Origin: Ignelater luminosus
Taxonomy: Eukaryota > Arthropoda > Insecta > Coleoptera > Elateridae
Direction: 5' to 3'
Assembly: GCA_011009095.1 (NCBI GenBank)
Contig: VTPC01091258.1
Location: forward strand, 124,001-188,000
Length of the DNA stretch: 64,000 nt
The notes below the pieces were generated by a model. It saw only the letters and a list, made by a program, of their open reading frames with translations, had not been told where the DNA came from and ran no database searches. Position numbers and translations under genes: made by a program. Shown here piece by piece: positions 35,546 through 47,040 of the stretch (positions are counted from its first letter, which is position 1; each line of letters opens with the position of its first letter).

Positions 35546-38500
35546 CTCGAAAGTGATAATTTATCCAGAAATACTTCCAGAACTTTCTAAGCCATAATGT
35601 GATGTACGACGATTTTATGCGTCATAAGAATTAATAAGTTAGAGTAAAAATTAATGATGATTTTGTTGCTATCAACAAATTTGACAGGTTAAAAAGTAAA
35701 CAAGAGCAAAGAAAAGATAAAATACTTTCTAATCAGTTTGACTTCTGAATGCTTACATATTTGTGAATTCAAGATCTCTCTTGCAAAATATTACTTATTG
35801 CTTGGCAGAATAGAGGTTTGTTGCTAGCCTGTTATTTCTCTATAATACTAAACATGCTTTTTGTTTGTTTTTGTTTTGTTTTCTTCTTTCTTGGTTGATG
35901 ATCTTCTATTAGCTTTGGTATGCAATTAGACAAATATTTAATCGAAATGCTGAGATTCCACCAGTATTTGAAAACGGAATAGAAAAACCATAGAAACTAA
36001 GTTGTGATTGTGGAAACAACGGTAATAGATAACAGAAGATTTGGTTTGTTGACAGATGATAGAAGGTGCTTTACCGAACACATTCTAAAATGAAGCTCAG
36101 GTAGACGTCTTCCTTAACCAGTTGTGATGACGAAACTTTAAACACGAACTCTCGAAAGGCCGATAGACACTATCAAGAATAACTTGTAAAGGTTTCCTCT
36201 CTCGCACTTTCTCACGCGTTAGAAAGAGGCGGTTGTAATTTTAAACTTTTAACGATCAAACTTGCCAAGAAAAACTTCTTTACAAGTTCACTTAAATTCT
36301 GGAAGTGGTGCATGCGCATTTAACGAAATTACTTGCTGCCAACCCTGACAACATCTACGATTAGCTGTTTTCGAATTTTTATGAAAAGTAGAATAAGAAA
36401 ATGCGTCAGGTAAAATCCAAATCACACCAAAGACGTTAGTAAAAAACTAGAACGGTTTTTTTATGAACAAAAATTATACAGAATTTTTATCGCTATAAAA
36501 CGTCAACAATAATCATAAGAATATATCGTATGAAATGTTGATGTGTTGGACAACCTGAAGTCATATTTGGCGCATAGATTCAATACCCACGAAAATTAAC
36601 CCAATTTCTTAGTGGCTACGGACTTGTAAAGAAGATTTTTAATGTAACTTCCCAAGTTATTTTTGTTAGTGGCCATCGGCCTTAACGCAGTTAGTTCCTT
36701 TACAAGAGCCAAAAAAAGAAACAGAAGTTTGACAACGTTTGACAAGGTGGCGACGAATCAAACATCTGATTGCACTAAAAAAATTAAGTCGGGTTAACTA
36801 TTAAAATAATTTAAATCCAAAGCAAACTAAAGTAACTATTCATGTAAAAAAAATCACATTTACAAAAAGACTATACAACTGTAAGTATAAAAAAAAACGT
36901 TTACAAAAATTAAACTTACAATAAGCTCCACCTTTTTAAAGACTAAAGATGTTTAGAAAATATTTCGGGTCAGAGATTGATGGTTTAGTGGATACGAAAG
37001 TATTTTGTAAAGGGTTCATTTCAAAACTATTATAATAGTTTTGTGGCTATGGATCCGACGGCTGCAACTTTAACGCTAAATGCATAACACAAAGGGTATC
37101 TAACGCTCTCCTCTTCGACAAAATTTAAAAGATTTCGTTTCTGAATTCGTCATTCTGCCTGTCTGTCTGTTGGTCTGTTGCCATGTTCCAGTAACTTTAC
37201 AGGACATGTTATATGTGAAGTCAACTTAGGATTTTTTCCTGATTACAGATACATAATCGGTATTTCGATATCTCACATAGTTTTCGAGATAATTGATATA
37301 TATTTTTTTTTGCATTTTTACTGGTTTAAACTACCGCCTTGTCCGATCACAGCCATACGATCCACAGCTGCTTTTCAAAAGAAGAAACGTTATCGTCAGA
37401 TGTAGAGAATATTTATAACAAAACAAATGAGAATTGTGTCACGTGTTTGGGATATTTGTAGACTTGGGTAACAAGTTTTAATAATTCGAAAGCAGCACCC
37501 TTTTTTGCCAAGCTAAATTCTGCAAAATATAGTTTCTAGACTTAGGACTCTAAAGTGGATGTCACATTTTTACGGACCTCTCTATAACATACATTAATGC
37601 ATTTTTTAATAACTGCCCTGCTAAAACACATGCCGTATCTTTATAGATCATTAAATCAAGAAAAATATATTCGAAGCTTTTTTGAAAGCTATGAAGTTGC
37701 ATATAAAATTAAGGTATGATTATTTTCCTTTTATTTATACAAATATGACGATTTCTCTTAGTAAATGTTAGAACTAGTGCACCAGGATACGGAAGACATC
37801 GAAATCATAATATTTGTTTTTTTCATGAATATAGCGAGTGTTCTTAGAAGGGTAGACAGCCCTATCCAGGTGGCGAATAAGAATTAAATAGCGTTTTAAA
37901 AGTCCATGCGTTTGTTATAATTAGGTATAAGATGTTTATGTTTGCATTTTATTCCTTTCAGTAATGTGATAAATATTAAAATAAAAAAAATGATTCTGTC
38001 CTTATAGCAAATAATCGTAAGAACAATCTGTAATATCTTATTTCTTAAAACGGTTCTCATAGTGAAGCTGCTTTATAACATCAGAAAGAAAGATAAAAAT
38101 ATTAGAAATATGAATAAATAAAAGTTATCGTATCAAATTCAATTTTGTATCATTCTCTATACAGTTATATTTTAAAAAAACAATTATCCCTGTAACTGTG
38201 ATATTAGTTTATGAAAAAATTTAAATTCTACACTAACGATAAAACAAAAACTTGTGGGTCGTGTATTTTATTGATAAGAAGGAACGCCGCAATGACTAAA
38301 TGTAATTTAATCGTTTTTTTGCACCAGGTGTTTTCATGCTTTCTTTACGAATCAGTTCTTATCGACAGAAATTTCTCCGAAAACTTGAAGAAGAATTTAA
38401 GTATTGAACATTTGCTAACATACTTCTCTGTTTGAAATAGAAGAAACCCAGCGGTGGAAAAGGCCACACACGAAGAAGAAAAAAAACTTTTTAATATTGT

Positions 38501-39099
38501 ATGAGTTTCCAAATGGCAATTTAGTTAGTTGCTTTACAGTTAACCAGCAGATGCTGTTGTCTATCCTCATGAATAGTTGAACAAAGAAGAAATAACTTTC
38601 TGTAGTATTTACCCAATCAGTTTTTCAGTGTTGCTTCTTAGTTATTAATATCCTGTGTAGATGTAAAAGTTTAGATACTAGTTTTAAACAAAACTATAGT
38701 TGAGCTTTTTGAAAAAGCTTACATTTATTGTTTTTTCTTGTAAGTTTATTCACTAAAAATTAAAACTACATCTAAGTGTTTTTATAAACTGCCTATATTA
38801 AAAAAAAAGTTACTCCAACGAAATATAAGTAATAAGTTAACCCAAAAAGGCATTATTTACTTTCCTTGTTGTGTCACTAATTGTAAGTTAAAAATAACTG
38901 TTTATTCCACTAAAATCAATCTAAGTTCAGCATTACTAGATTCAGAGCAAAGCATTTTGTTCTTTGAATTTTTTTTAACACGTCTATAGAATTGACTAGT
39001 ACAAATCGATACAACATATATTGCAACATATATAGTGTTAAGAAACTGTTTCATTTTTAATAAGAAGCAGTGAACCCCAAAATAAATAACATAAGTCAG
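35546..39099. other. no gene; scattered repeat traces
   Basis: No supported gene. Noted traces are four occurrences of CTTGTAAAG or its complement at about 36185, 36283, 36626 and 36700 arranged as two inverted pairs, a (CTGT)n run at about 37155-37178, and a CGATATCTCACATAGTTTTC string near 37266 of the kind seen in insect non-coding repeats. Frames of 60-75 codons have no motif. Confidence 0.4.
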
Positions 39100-40137
39100 G
39101 CATCTTTAAGAAAACATGTTAATAAAGTTATTTCAGAAGATTGGTACAACTATGGGGCTCCCCTTAAATCCTATTATAGCAACAATAAGAATGGACCATC
39201 TCCTCAACCAAACCATACCACGATTAGATTTTCAGTTACCTTTCATTTGCAAATACGTTGATGACTTAATCACAACTGTGTCCCAAGACCAGATTTAACA
39301 CACTCTTCAAATATTCAACACATTCAATTTACTATTGAAACCAAAACAAACAACAGTGTTCTCTTTCTAGACACAAGAGTCATTCGTAATGAAAACAATA
39401 CAGTCTCATTAAACTGGTACTACAAACCTACCTTTTCAGGACGTTACATCAATTACCTTTCAGATTGCCCTAGAAATCAAAAACTAAATGTGATCCTAGC
39501 GATGAGAAACAGAATAACTCACATTAGTGACAATAAATTTCTTAAAGACAATTTAAACAAACTTTTAACAATTTTTCTAAATAATGGTTATCCGAAACAC
39601 TTAGCACATCAACTGATCTTCAACACAAATTTTCCAGATGCACCGCCAAAAGACCACAATTCAAACTCTATTAACAAATTCAAAAACTACCGTACATTAA
39701 AAACCTCACAGAAAAAATCATTAGAATATTCCAAAATCCCAACAAGAACATACATCTACAAATTGCTAAATATAACACTTTCACGATAAGAAAACTCTTT
39801 ACTAAAGTCAAAGACAAAACTCTTCTTCTTTTCTAATTCACCATCATATACGAAATACCATGTACAAACTGTGATTTCTGTTACATTGGCAAAACAAGCA
39901 CATAAATGATAGATAGGACATACAAACATAAGAGTGACTGCAAAACAGGGAAAAACTCCTGTGCTTTAACCAATCACGCCTTACAATTTGATCACCAATT
40001 TCAATTCGACGATTTTAATATTTTAACTACTGAACCGAGATATAAAAACAGACTCTATTTAGAGAAAAAAATGTATCAACTATAAAACAGATACCAATCA
40101 ATTAAGTATTATATATTGCAATCTTTTAAACAAATAA
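39100..40137 (+). pseudogene. Penelope-like RT plus GIY-YIG endonuclease
   Basis: Decayed single ORF of a Penelope-like element, which copies RNA into DNA and nicks target DNA with a GIY-YIG nuclease. The RT part shows TTMGLPLNPIIATIRMDHLL (39149-39208) and FICKYVDDLITTV (39244-39282) with the catalytic YVDD. Next come SVLFLDTRVIRNENN (39356-39400) and LNWYYKPTFSGRYINYLSDC (39411-39470), followed by a 99-codon open stretch at 39490-39789. The C-terminal nuclease reads IYEIPCTNCDFCYIGKTST (39847-39902), with the Cys pair and the YIG core, then IDRTYKHKSDCKTGK and ALTNHALQFDHQFQFDDFNI. A stop in the nuclease (39903) and several frameshifts in the RT inactivate it. The frame ends with LLNK and a stop at 40135-40137. 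Confidence 0.87.
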
Positions 40138-40311
40138 CCACCAGTCTTGCAGTTTCTCTCGATTATGTATTCTTCATACCTATCCAACAAAAAAACATAC
40201 GATAAACATTTCATTCATTGATAAGCATTTAAAGCAACCTGACATATTTGTCATATGAATTTTGACACTCGTATAATTTTAATTTTAGTGTTTTTTCAAT
40301 ATACTTATGTA

Positions 40312-40356
40312 GGAGATTTATATAATTTATATTAATTATAAATAATATAAATCTCC
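40312..40356. repeat. 20-bp palindrome in Penelope 3' region
   Basis: GGAGATTTATATAATTTATA (40312-40331) and its complement ending at 40356 match in 19 of 20 positions with a 5-base spacer. It lies between the ORF end and the hammerhead-like motif and would form a stable hairpin in RNA. Confidence 0.8.
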
Positions 40357-40468
40357 TGTAGTTATCATTAACAATCTTACAAGTTTTAAAATCATCCCTA
40401 TTTGTAAGTAACTTCATTGTTTATTTACGTTATAATTACACATTGTAAAATCTTGTTATATGTAGTGT

Positions 40469-40508
40469 ACTCCTGAAAAAGGCAATAAACATTGCCGAAA
40501 TATAGAGT
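40469..40508 (+). ncRNA. hammerhead-ribozyme-like motif of Penelope element
   Basis: Flanking ACTC (40469-40472) and GAGT (40505-40508) can pair as a short stem I. Between them lies CTGAAAA (40473-40479; the hammerhead core is CUGANGA), a 6-bp stem II GGCAAT/ATTGCC with loop AAAC (40481-40496), then GAAA (40497-40500). Hammerhead motifs are known from the terminal repeats of Penelope-like elements. The G to A change in the core (CTGAAAA) should impair cleavage, so this copy is probably a dead ribozyme. Confidence 0.55.
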
Positions 40509-40530
40509 TACAATAAACGAGTCTCTCTTA

Positions 40531-42310
40531 AATTAATTACTCAGACCGAATTCCCCAAAAATAAAACAAATTCAAATTCCTAGAGATTTCAAATTTTAAT
40601 TTCTGCTAACGCAGATATTTTTCAACGAAACAGACATGTAGATTTGAACGGACTGTATAGAATAGAGAAATGCAAAGTCGAGAAAACACAAATAAAACCT
40701 TTTTTGAAGTAAAAGAAGTTTCTATTAAATTTTAAAAATATGCAAACATTTGGTTTTTGTTGCTTTAGTTCTAAGAAAGATAATTTATTCAGAACCATGT
40801 TTGAAACTAAGTACTACAGTTTAATTTACCGTTTTTCTATTTTATGACTTATAAAAGAAATATTAAGGCTGTAAATCCGTAGTAAATGGTTGCGTAAGGT
40901 ATTTTGAATAACTTCATTATATTATTGTTATACCGCTTACAATGTAAGACAAATGGACACCACTCATCTCAAAGCATGCATTGTAAGGCAGCGCTATATT
41001 TGGGATTTATGGCATATTTATCCGAAAAATTGCAAAGTATCGGTTTAACAGTAAAGTCATAAATACTTAATTCAAATAATATCATAAAAATAACTAAATG
41101 ACAAATACTATACAACGTGGACTGAAAATTAAAAGATTAACAAAATTCTTGGTGCAATATATCCGCGAGCTCTGATACCTGAAATATTAAAAGAGCAAAC
41201 AACCCCGGAAAAGTGGCATTTTAAAAAAAATATAGGAAGACTAAAAAGTTTGAGTTTTTATTCTACTTTACTCTATGAACATTACCCCCCACTAATATGA
41301 AGGATTTTTCCAACTAAATTAGTTTGTATATTTACTCTAAGTTTGTATGTATTTATTAACTTACGAAACATCAAAGAAATAAGAATACTATAAACCTTCA
41401 ATTCAATATTTTTTCATTTACAATATATATGAAAGCTTTTCTTATTATGTCCTGAAGTACTGGTATTCACAGTAAAGAGAACACCCACCGTATAAAAAAT
41501 TAAAGAAACATGTAAAATCTTTTTAGAAATCTATATACCTTCGATAAAATCCGACCCGGTTCCAGATATACGAAGCTTTTTATGTAACCAAATCAATATA
41601 CTTACGTATATGAAAAATCTCTCTGCCGGTATAGAATAATATAGGCACAATAACTTACCTTATTAATAATACCTCATAAATCTATTGTTAAGATCCTTTG
41701 TAATAATACCTTCAGACCCTGTAAAAGCAAATATTACTTAAAAAAGGTTTACACCGCACTACATAAACAACCGTTTTAAAAGATCCTTTAAAATCTCTCT
41801 TTTATAATAATACACCTTTTAAACTATTGAAAATATTACTCTGCGTAAAAAATGTAGTATTTATTTGATGTACCACCAACAAACACAGTGTTACGTTCAA
41901 ACAATATTGATCAGTAAAATGTACGTAATACAACTTTAAATTTACTACAGAGATAATAAATTGTGGAGGTATTTAAGTAATCTTGTATCTCAAGATTAAC
42001 TAGCCATTCAGAACAACAACGTGATGTGCGTGTTTGTTTTACTGCTGAAGGTAAAAATTATATTACAATAAGAGGTTATTAATTATTGCTAAAATTTTCC
42101 AGCTTTCTACAGTCTGCTATATGAAACATCGTTGTTCTATTTTGGCTCCTTGTACAATCTCTCAATTTCTGACATCACTCGCTGCGTTCAAAACATTCCC
42201 ACTTTTCCGATTTTCAATTCATCTTTAAATTGAGATTGTTTTATTTCTATAATATTTTCGTGTTTTTATAATTAGTACTTAATATTTCTTCCTTGGGGCA
42301 GAATTTTGTA
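40531..42310. other. no gene seen
   Basis: AT-rich spacer between the Penelope-like and mariner elements. No supported feature. Confidence 0.45.
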
Positions 42311-42312
42311 TA

Positions 42313-42345
42313 TAAAGGGTTTTCCAATAAGAGGTGTTATTTTGA
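42313..42345. repeat. left TIR (33 bp) of young mariner
   Basis: Identical in all 33 positions to the reverse complement of 43583-43615; the match breaks at position 34. Confidence 0.95.
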
Positions 42346-42419
42346 TATTCAAAGAAAAGTGCCATTTTTTAATATAAATGATCGGATGTTTATTTCATTA
42401 TAAAGAGGAAGGTATGCCG

Positions 42420-43499
42420 TTAATAGTGGAAAATAACATCAGGCAAATGACCACCACGACCACTCTTACAGGACAATATCCTTTTCATGAAATTTTCCAT
42501 AACCAAATCGCAAAGTGGCTGCCCTATGTCCTCGATAGCCTCACGAATTCCATCTTTGAGGTCTTGAATCGACGCTGGGCTGTTGGCGTAGACCTTCTCT
42601 TTCACGTGGCCCCAAAGAAAGAAGTCGCAAGGTGTTAAATCACAAGATCTCGGTGGCCAATTGTGATCACCTCTTCGAGAGATAACACGGTCCGGAAACT
42701 TTTTCCGTAAAAGATCAATGGTTTCGTTGCTTGTGTGGCACGTAGCGCCGTCTTGTTGAAAGTAAACGTTGTCCAGATCAATACCATCCAATTCCGGCCA
42801 TAAAAAATCGTTAATCATCTCTCGATAGCGCAATCCAGTCACCGTAACTGTTGCTCCAGCCTCATTTTCGAAAAAGTAAGGTCCAATGACTCCGCCGGAC
42901 CATAAACCGCACCAAACAGTCACACGTTGAGGATAGAGAGACTTTTCAACAATAACTCTTGGATTTTCTGAGCCCCAGATCCGACAATTTTGCTTGTTGA
43001 CGAAGCCACCGAGGTGGAAATGGGCCTCATCACTCAAGATGATTTTTCGATGGAATTCTGGATCATTTTCATGCATTTCAACGACCCAATCAGCAAAGAC
43101 ACGACGTTGTTGATGATCGGCCGGCTTGAGTTCTTGTGTTAACTGGACTTTATAAGCCTTAAGACCCAAATCTTTATGCAAAATACGGTGTAATGACGTT
43201 TGTGGAATGGCTAATTCCAAAGAACGACGAGGAATGGACAAACCTGGGTTTTCTTTAACACTTTCGGCTACAACAGCAATATTCTCGGCTGTTCTTGAGC
43301 GACGTGCACGGGTTTTATTCTTCACATCACTAACTTGTCCCAAGAGCTCGAATTTTTTCACCAATTTCTGTATTGCGGTTCGACAAGGTGCTTCACGGTG
43401 ACCCAAAAATGTTCGAGTTTTACGAACCGTCTCTGCCAAATTTTCACCATTTTTATAGTGAATTTTAATAATTTCAATGCGTTGTCGAAGCGTGTATAT
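42420..43499 (-). CDS. mariner-like transposase, frame intact but start ATG lost
   Basis: Transposase that would bind the TIRs and cut and rejoin DNA in the nucleus. The open frame runs without a stop to HLPDVIFHY and the stop at 42420-42422. The N-terminal part (about residues 1-110) has two HTH-like regions joined by the basic linker KNKTRARRSRTAEN. The catalytic domain has LSDEAHFHLGGFVNKQNCRI (first D, residue 157), VYFQQDGATCHTS (second D, 250), and RSCDLTPCDFFLWGHVKEKV (third D, 292), with 41 residues between the last two. I start it at 43499 because family members, as I recall, begin with a Met just before YTL..R.EIIKIHYKNGEN; here that codon is ATA. No ATG lies in frame between the upstream stop and residue 142, so a normal start would skip the DNA-binding half. 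With 359 codons it has normal family length. Confidence 0.9.
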   Translation of the reverse strand: MYTLRQRIEIIKIHYKNGENLAETVRKTRTFLGHREAPCRTAIQKLVKKFELLGQVSDVKNKTRARRSRTAENIAVVAESVKENPGLSIPRRSLELAIPQTSLHRILHKDLGLKAYKVQLTQELKPADHQQRRVFADWVVEMHENDPEFHRKIILSDEAHFHLGGFVNKQNCRIWGSENPRVIVEKSLYPQRVTVWCGLWSGGVIGPYFFENEAGATVTVTGLRYREMINDFLWPELDGIDLDNVYFQQDGATCHTSNETIDLLRKKFPDRVISRRGDHNWPPRSCDLTPCDFFLWGHVKEKVYANSPASIQDLKDGIREAIEDIGQPLCDLVMENFMKRILSCKSGRGGHLPDVIFHY

Positions 43500-43582
43500 A
43501 TTTATTAATGGCGTAGTTTCTACTTGTCAAATGTCAAAAAATGATAGCTTCAAAAGTGACATCTACCGAAATAGCGGGCTAT

Positions 43583-43615
43583 TCAAAATAACACCTCTTA
43601 TTGGAAAACCCTTTA
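43583..43615. repeat. right TIR (33 bp) of young mariner
   Basis: Exact inverted copy of 42313-42345, adjacent to the TA target duplication at 43616-43617. Confidence 0.95.
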
Positions 43616-44214
43616 TAATGCTGTTTTCTGAACTTTTACACTCTTTCTTCTTTATATGATCTTATCTCTAAATAAATAGTAGTTTTGAAGTCTGTTCAAA
43701 ATCTACTTGCATTGTTTATATGCATGATGTTATTATTTCACTTTTGGAACTGTCAGTGGCTTTTCTTAAAATTACTTTATTTTCTTAATTATACCCCATA
43801 TCCTTAAGTTATGCCAAACTATGAATTTCCCCCTCTATGTTTTTAGACGTTTAAATAGATTTTTTTTTAAATTTTGCATTACTATTCAAAATTCAAATTA
43901 CTGATTTTGCACACATCTCTTGCCTTGCTTTTGTTGCTAACTTAACTTAGGGTAAACTAGGAAGCAATGGTGAATAAATTTTCTAATCTTTATAAATGCC
44001 CAAATGAAACTTTATTCGATATAAAAAATACTACAAACTATTTTGTATTACATAAACTATATATTCCAGTGAATAAACTTAAAGAATCTTTTGACAATAA
44101 GCCAAAATCTAGATTTAAAGATTTTTTTTTATTATTATCTCGCCTCTACCTGTATGGGGGATGTCGTGACATACTAGTAATATGACGTCATAATCATTCT
44201 GTTTTTGGAATTTA

Positions 44215-46802
44215 GACTGATGTTGACAATTTTATTTGTCTGGGCGATATAAATTTTTGTGATGTTGACAATCTAGTAAATACATGCTTTAATTCATTCG
44301 ATCTAACACAAATACTAAACAAACCCACTCGAATAACTAATACGACCAGTACCCTTATAGACCCCATTTTTGTTAGCAGTAATTTAGTTATCAGTAATTT
44401 ATCTACAATCGAGACTAATGGGATTTCTGATCATAGAACCGTTTGCTGTGATTTAAAGAGAGAGACAAATAAGTTTAAACTTAAAATTGCCAAATTTAGA
44501 TGCTTTCGGAACTTTAGTTACATACAATCTTTTTTTATCAGATCTACAGTCTGCGATGTCATCAAATGATTCGTGAAAATGATATTGATAATAAAATCTC
44601 CATTTTCATGGACTTTATTATTAGCTGTTTTTGATAAACATGCTCCTGTTAAGGAGATACGGGTCACTAAGCCTAGGGTCCTTTGGCTAACAGATAATTT
44701 AAAGGAACTCATGAAGGATCGTAACAGTGTATTGAGAAAATACAATCGGTGTAAAGAACTTCGAAATTTTATGGTATCCTCTATTTGTCGTGAAAACGGG
44801 CTTATCCTAATTCACTTGCAACGGAAAATAATTCGCGTAAAATGTGGTCTGCCTTATCTGACTTAAATATACGTTTTTTGCAGCAACGTACTGTGTCAAG
44901 TAATTTAGCTAACCCTAACTTTATCGTAAATGATGTTAGCTCTTTTGTTCAATCTTCAACTTCCGACTGCTACACACAAATACAGTATTATTAAAATAAT
45001 CGGCACTTCAGCAATCAGATTCTTGATTTCTCTTTTACCTCAATCTAATGTTCTTAGTTTAGATAGTATCACGGTCATAACGCTAAAATACTGCAGTCTT
45101 TTTATCGATAAATATATTACTCACATTATCAATTATTACATAGAGTTCAGTCATTTTCCGTCAGAGTGGAAGGAGGCTATTGGTCTTCCACTACTTAAAG
45201 TTTCTAACCCAAGTGGTTACTCTGACTTAAGAATAATTAGCATTTTACCGTGCATCTATAAAACTTCCGAAAAGATACTATAAAAACAAAATATATGCCT
45301 TTTCTCACAACAATATGCTATCGGTATGTCAATCCGGTTTTAGGAAGGGCTGTCACGGATGACATTATAAGCGCAACCGATGGGAACATGATAACCGTTC
45401 TTGTACTGCTCGATTTCTCTAAAGCTTTTGATATAATAAGTCATAATATTCTGTGTGCAAAACTTCAGTACCATAGGTTCATGAGTACTGCGGTCAACTT
45501 AATAAAGTCCTATGTATCCGACAGCAGTTTGATAATTAAAATTAACGAACTGTTACAATCATATTTAATAACACCCGGTGTTTCTTAAGGATCTATTTTA
45601 GGGCTTGTATTATTTGTTATGTATACTTCAGATGTTCTAAAATCCTTCAAGCATTGTAATGTTCAGGCGTATACTGACGACACGAAAATATATAAATCAT
45701 TAACTTTTCTAATACAACTCAAGCTTACGAAGACATCAACAGTGATGTTACTCTTATTAAACATCCTTGAATGCAACATAATCTGAAATTTAACACAAGT
45801 AAATCAAAACTATTATTGTTTGGTAACAAAAAAAAAAAAATATTACAGCGCCAGATTTAAATCGCAACACAAACATAAATAACGAACTTTTACCAGTAGT
45901 CGACTCTGTAAGAGATGTGGGTATTATATAAAGCCTGATTCTCATTAAAATTACTATACGCAAACCGTGATATCTGAAACTTTACCCAAAAGAAAATGCT
46001 TACAGAATCTTTAGCTATATTGTACTTTAATTATTGCAGTTTTATTTATAGTCCTTGCCTAGACATGTATGATAAAAATCGCATACAGAAGGCTCAAAAC
46101 TGGCGTAGTCGATTCATCTGTAATTTACGGAAATACGATCATGTATGTAATAGCATCAGCAAGCTCAAATGGGTGAGAATGGAAAATCGTTGGAAATACC
46201 AGTTAGGTTCACATACACATGTACTGTTAACTTCCATGCAGCCATTTGCTAATCTTTCCGATAGATTGGTCATTAGGTCGTAAGTTCACTCTACAAATAT
46301 TCGTAATAAAGGTACAATACCACAACAATACTACCCAAAACGCCCTATTAAAATTTCTTATTTGAACCAACTGCAGCTGATAGAGGAAAGTCATAACCGT
46401 AGTGTAGTACGTAATAACATTAGCAAAAAGAAGAGAGATAACTATGGGTTTGTTTGTTTACAAATTATTGAATAATCACATTGATGCTCCTCAGTTACTA
46501 GAGATTATTAGACTCAAGGGACCGAATATGGGACTAAGACACTCGAATAAGATCCTTTTGTTCTTAGTACCAACTAGTACTACTCCTTCTAATGTGGATC
46601 TATTTACAGCAAATAGATTATTTGTGAATTATGATATTTATTTTGATACTTGTAAAACGTTCGTCGTTATTATTATTATTATTATGATTATTTTAATTGT
46701 AATGTTGTCTTAGTACATAACTTGACTCCCTCTTACATAAAAAACCTTGATATAGATAGATTTGAAAGGTCCTTGAAAAATTACTTTCTGAGTTTGCAAT
46801 AG
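44215..46802 (+). pseudogene. CR1/L2-type ORF2: endonuclease end, RT and C-terminus
   Basis: Decayed ORF2. The APE-type endonuclease end reads ICLGDINFCDVDN (near 44238), FDLTQILNKPTRITNTTSTL then IDPIFVSS (44300-44380), and ETNGISDHRTVCCDLK (44413-44460) with the catalytic SDH. A linker follows with KHAPVKEIRVTKPRVLWLTD (44636-44695). RT blocks are LVLLDFSKAFDIISHNIL (45400-45450), SYLITPGVS then a stop then GSILGLVLF (45560-45610), and FKHCNVQAYTDDTKIYKS (45647-45700), where the active-site YADD has become YTDD. Then comes the C-terminal segment 45996-46283 with YSPCLD, RFICNLRKYDHV and MENRWKYQL, ending in PSYIKNLDIDRFERSLKNYF near 46730-46790. Around ten stops or frameshifts are needed to read it through, so it cannot act. 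Confidence 0.87.
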
Positions 46803-47040
46803 CCACCATGCTTATAACTAACTATCTAAATCAAAGCTAATTAAAATAATTGTTCATATATATGCTATGCATATGTGTTACATTTATATGTTTTGTGTAG
46901 TCTCTTGGTTAAATAGATTAGCCAACGGCTAGATCTCGACAGGAGGCTGCAGATATACTATTAATTTATAATGTATATGAATTTTCTACATGTATTAAGT
47001 AGCTTGTTTTTTTTTCTAATAAAGACGATTATTATTATTA
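44215..47040 (+). mobile_element. CR1/L2-type LINE, long copy with 3' end
   Basis: Non-LTR retrotransposon copy reaching from inside the endonuclease to the 3' terminus. The 3' untranslated region (46803-47040) ends AATAAAGACGATTATTATTA, with an (ATT)n tail instead of poly(A). An internal (ATT)n stretch at about 46667-46697 falls within the last coding part. The 5' limit could be as far left as 43965, where a 72-codon frame without clear motifs begins. It is the same family as 33.2-34.0 kb. Confidence 0.85.

Larger units (their letters stand above)
39100..40530 (+). mobile_element. Penelope-like element, 5'-truncated
   Basis: Retroelement of the Penelope-like group: RT core remains, a GIY-YIG endonuclease, about 330 bp of 3' non-coding sequence with a near-perfect palindrome (40312-40356), and a hammerhead-like motif (40469-40508). 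The left part of the RT is missing. The right boundary is set just after the hammerhead-like motif and is approximate. It is moderately decayed. Confidence 0.82.
42313..43615 (-). mobile_element. complete young mariner-like transposon (DD41D)
   Basis: A 1,303-bp element with perfect 33-bp TIRs (42313-42345 and 43583-43615) starting TAAAGGGTTTTCC. It is flanked on both sides by TA (42311-42312 and 43616-43617), the Tc1/mariner target duplication. One uninterrupted transposase frame fills the interior on the minus strand. Identical TIRs and an unbroken frame point to a recent insertion. It shares the DD41D arrangement with the older element at 15.9-18.2 kb, but its ends and TIR length are different, so it is a different family. 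Confidence 0.95.

Noticed and set aside
40469..40508. Active hammerhead ribozyme
   Set aside because: The CUGANGA core reads CTGAAAA, lacking the conserved G, so activity is unlikely; kept only as a decayed motif.
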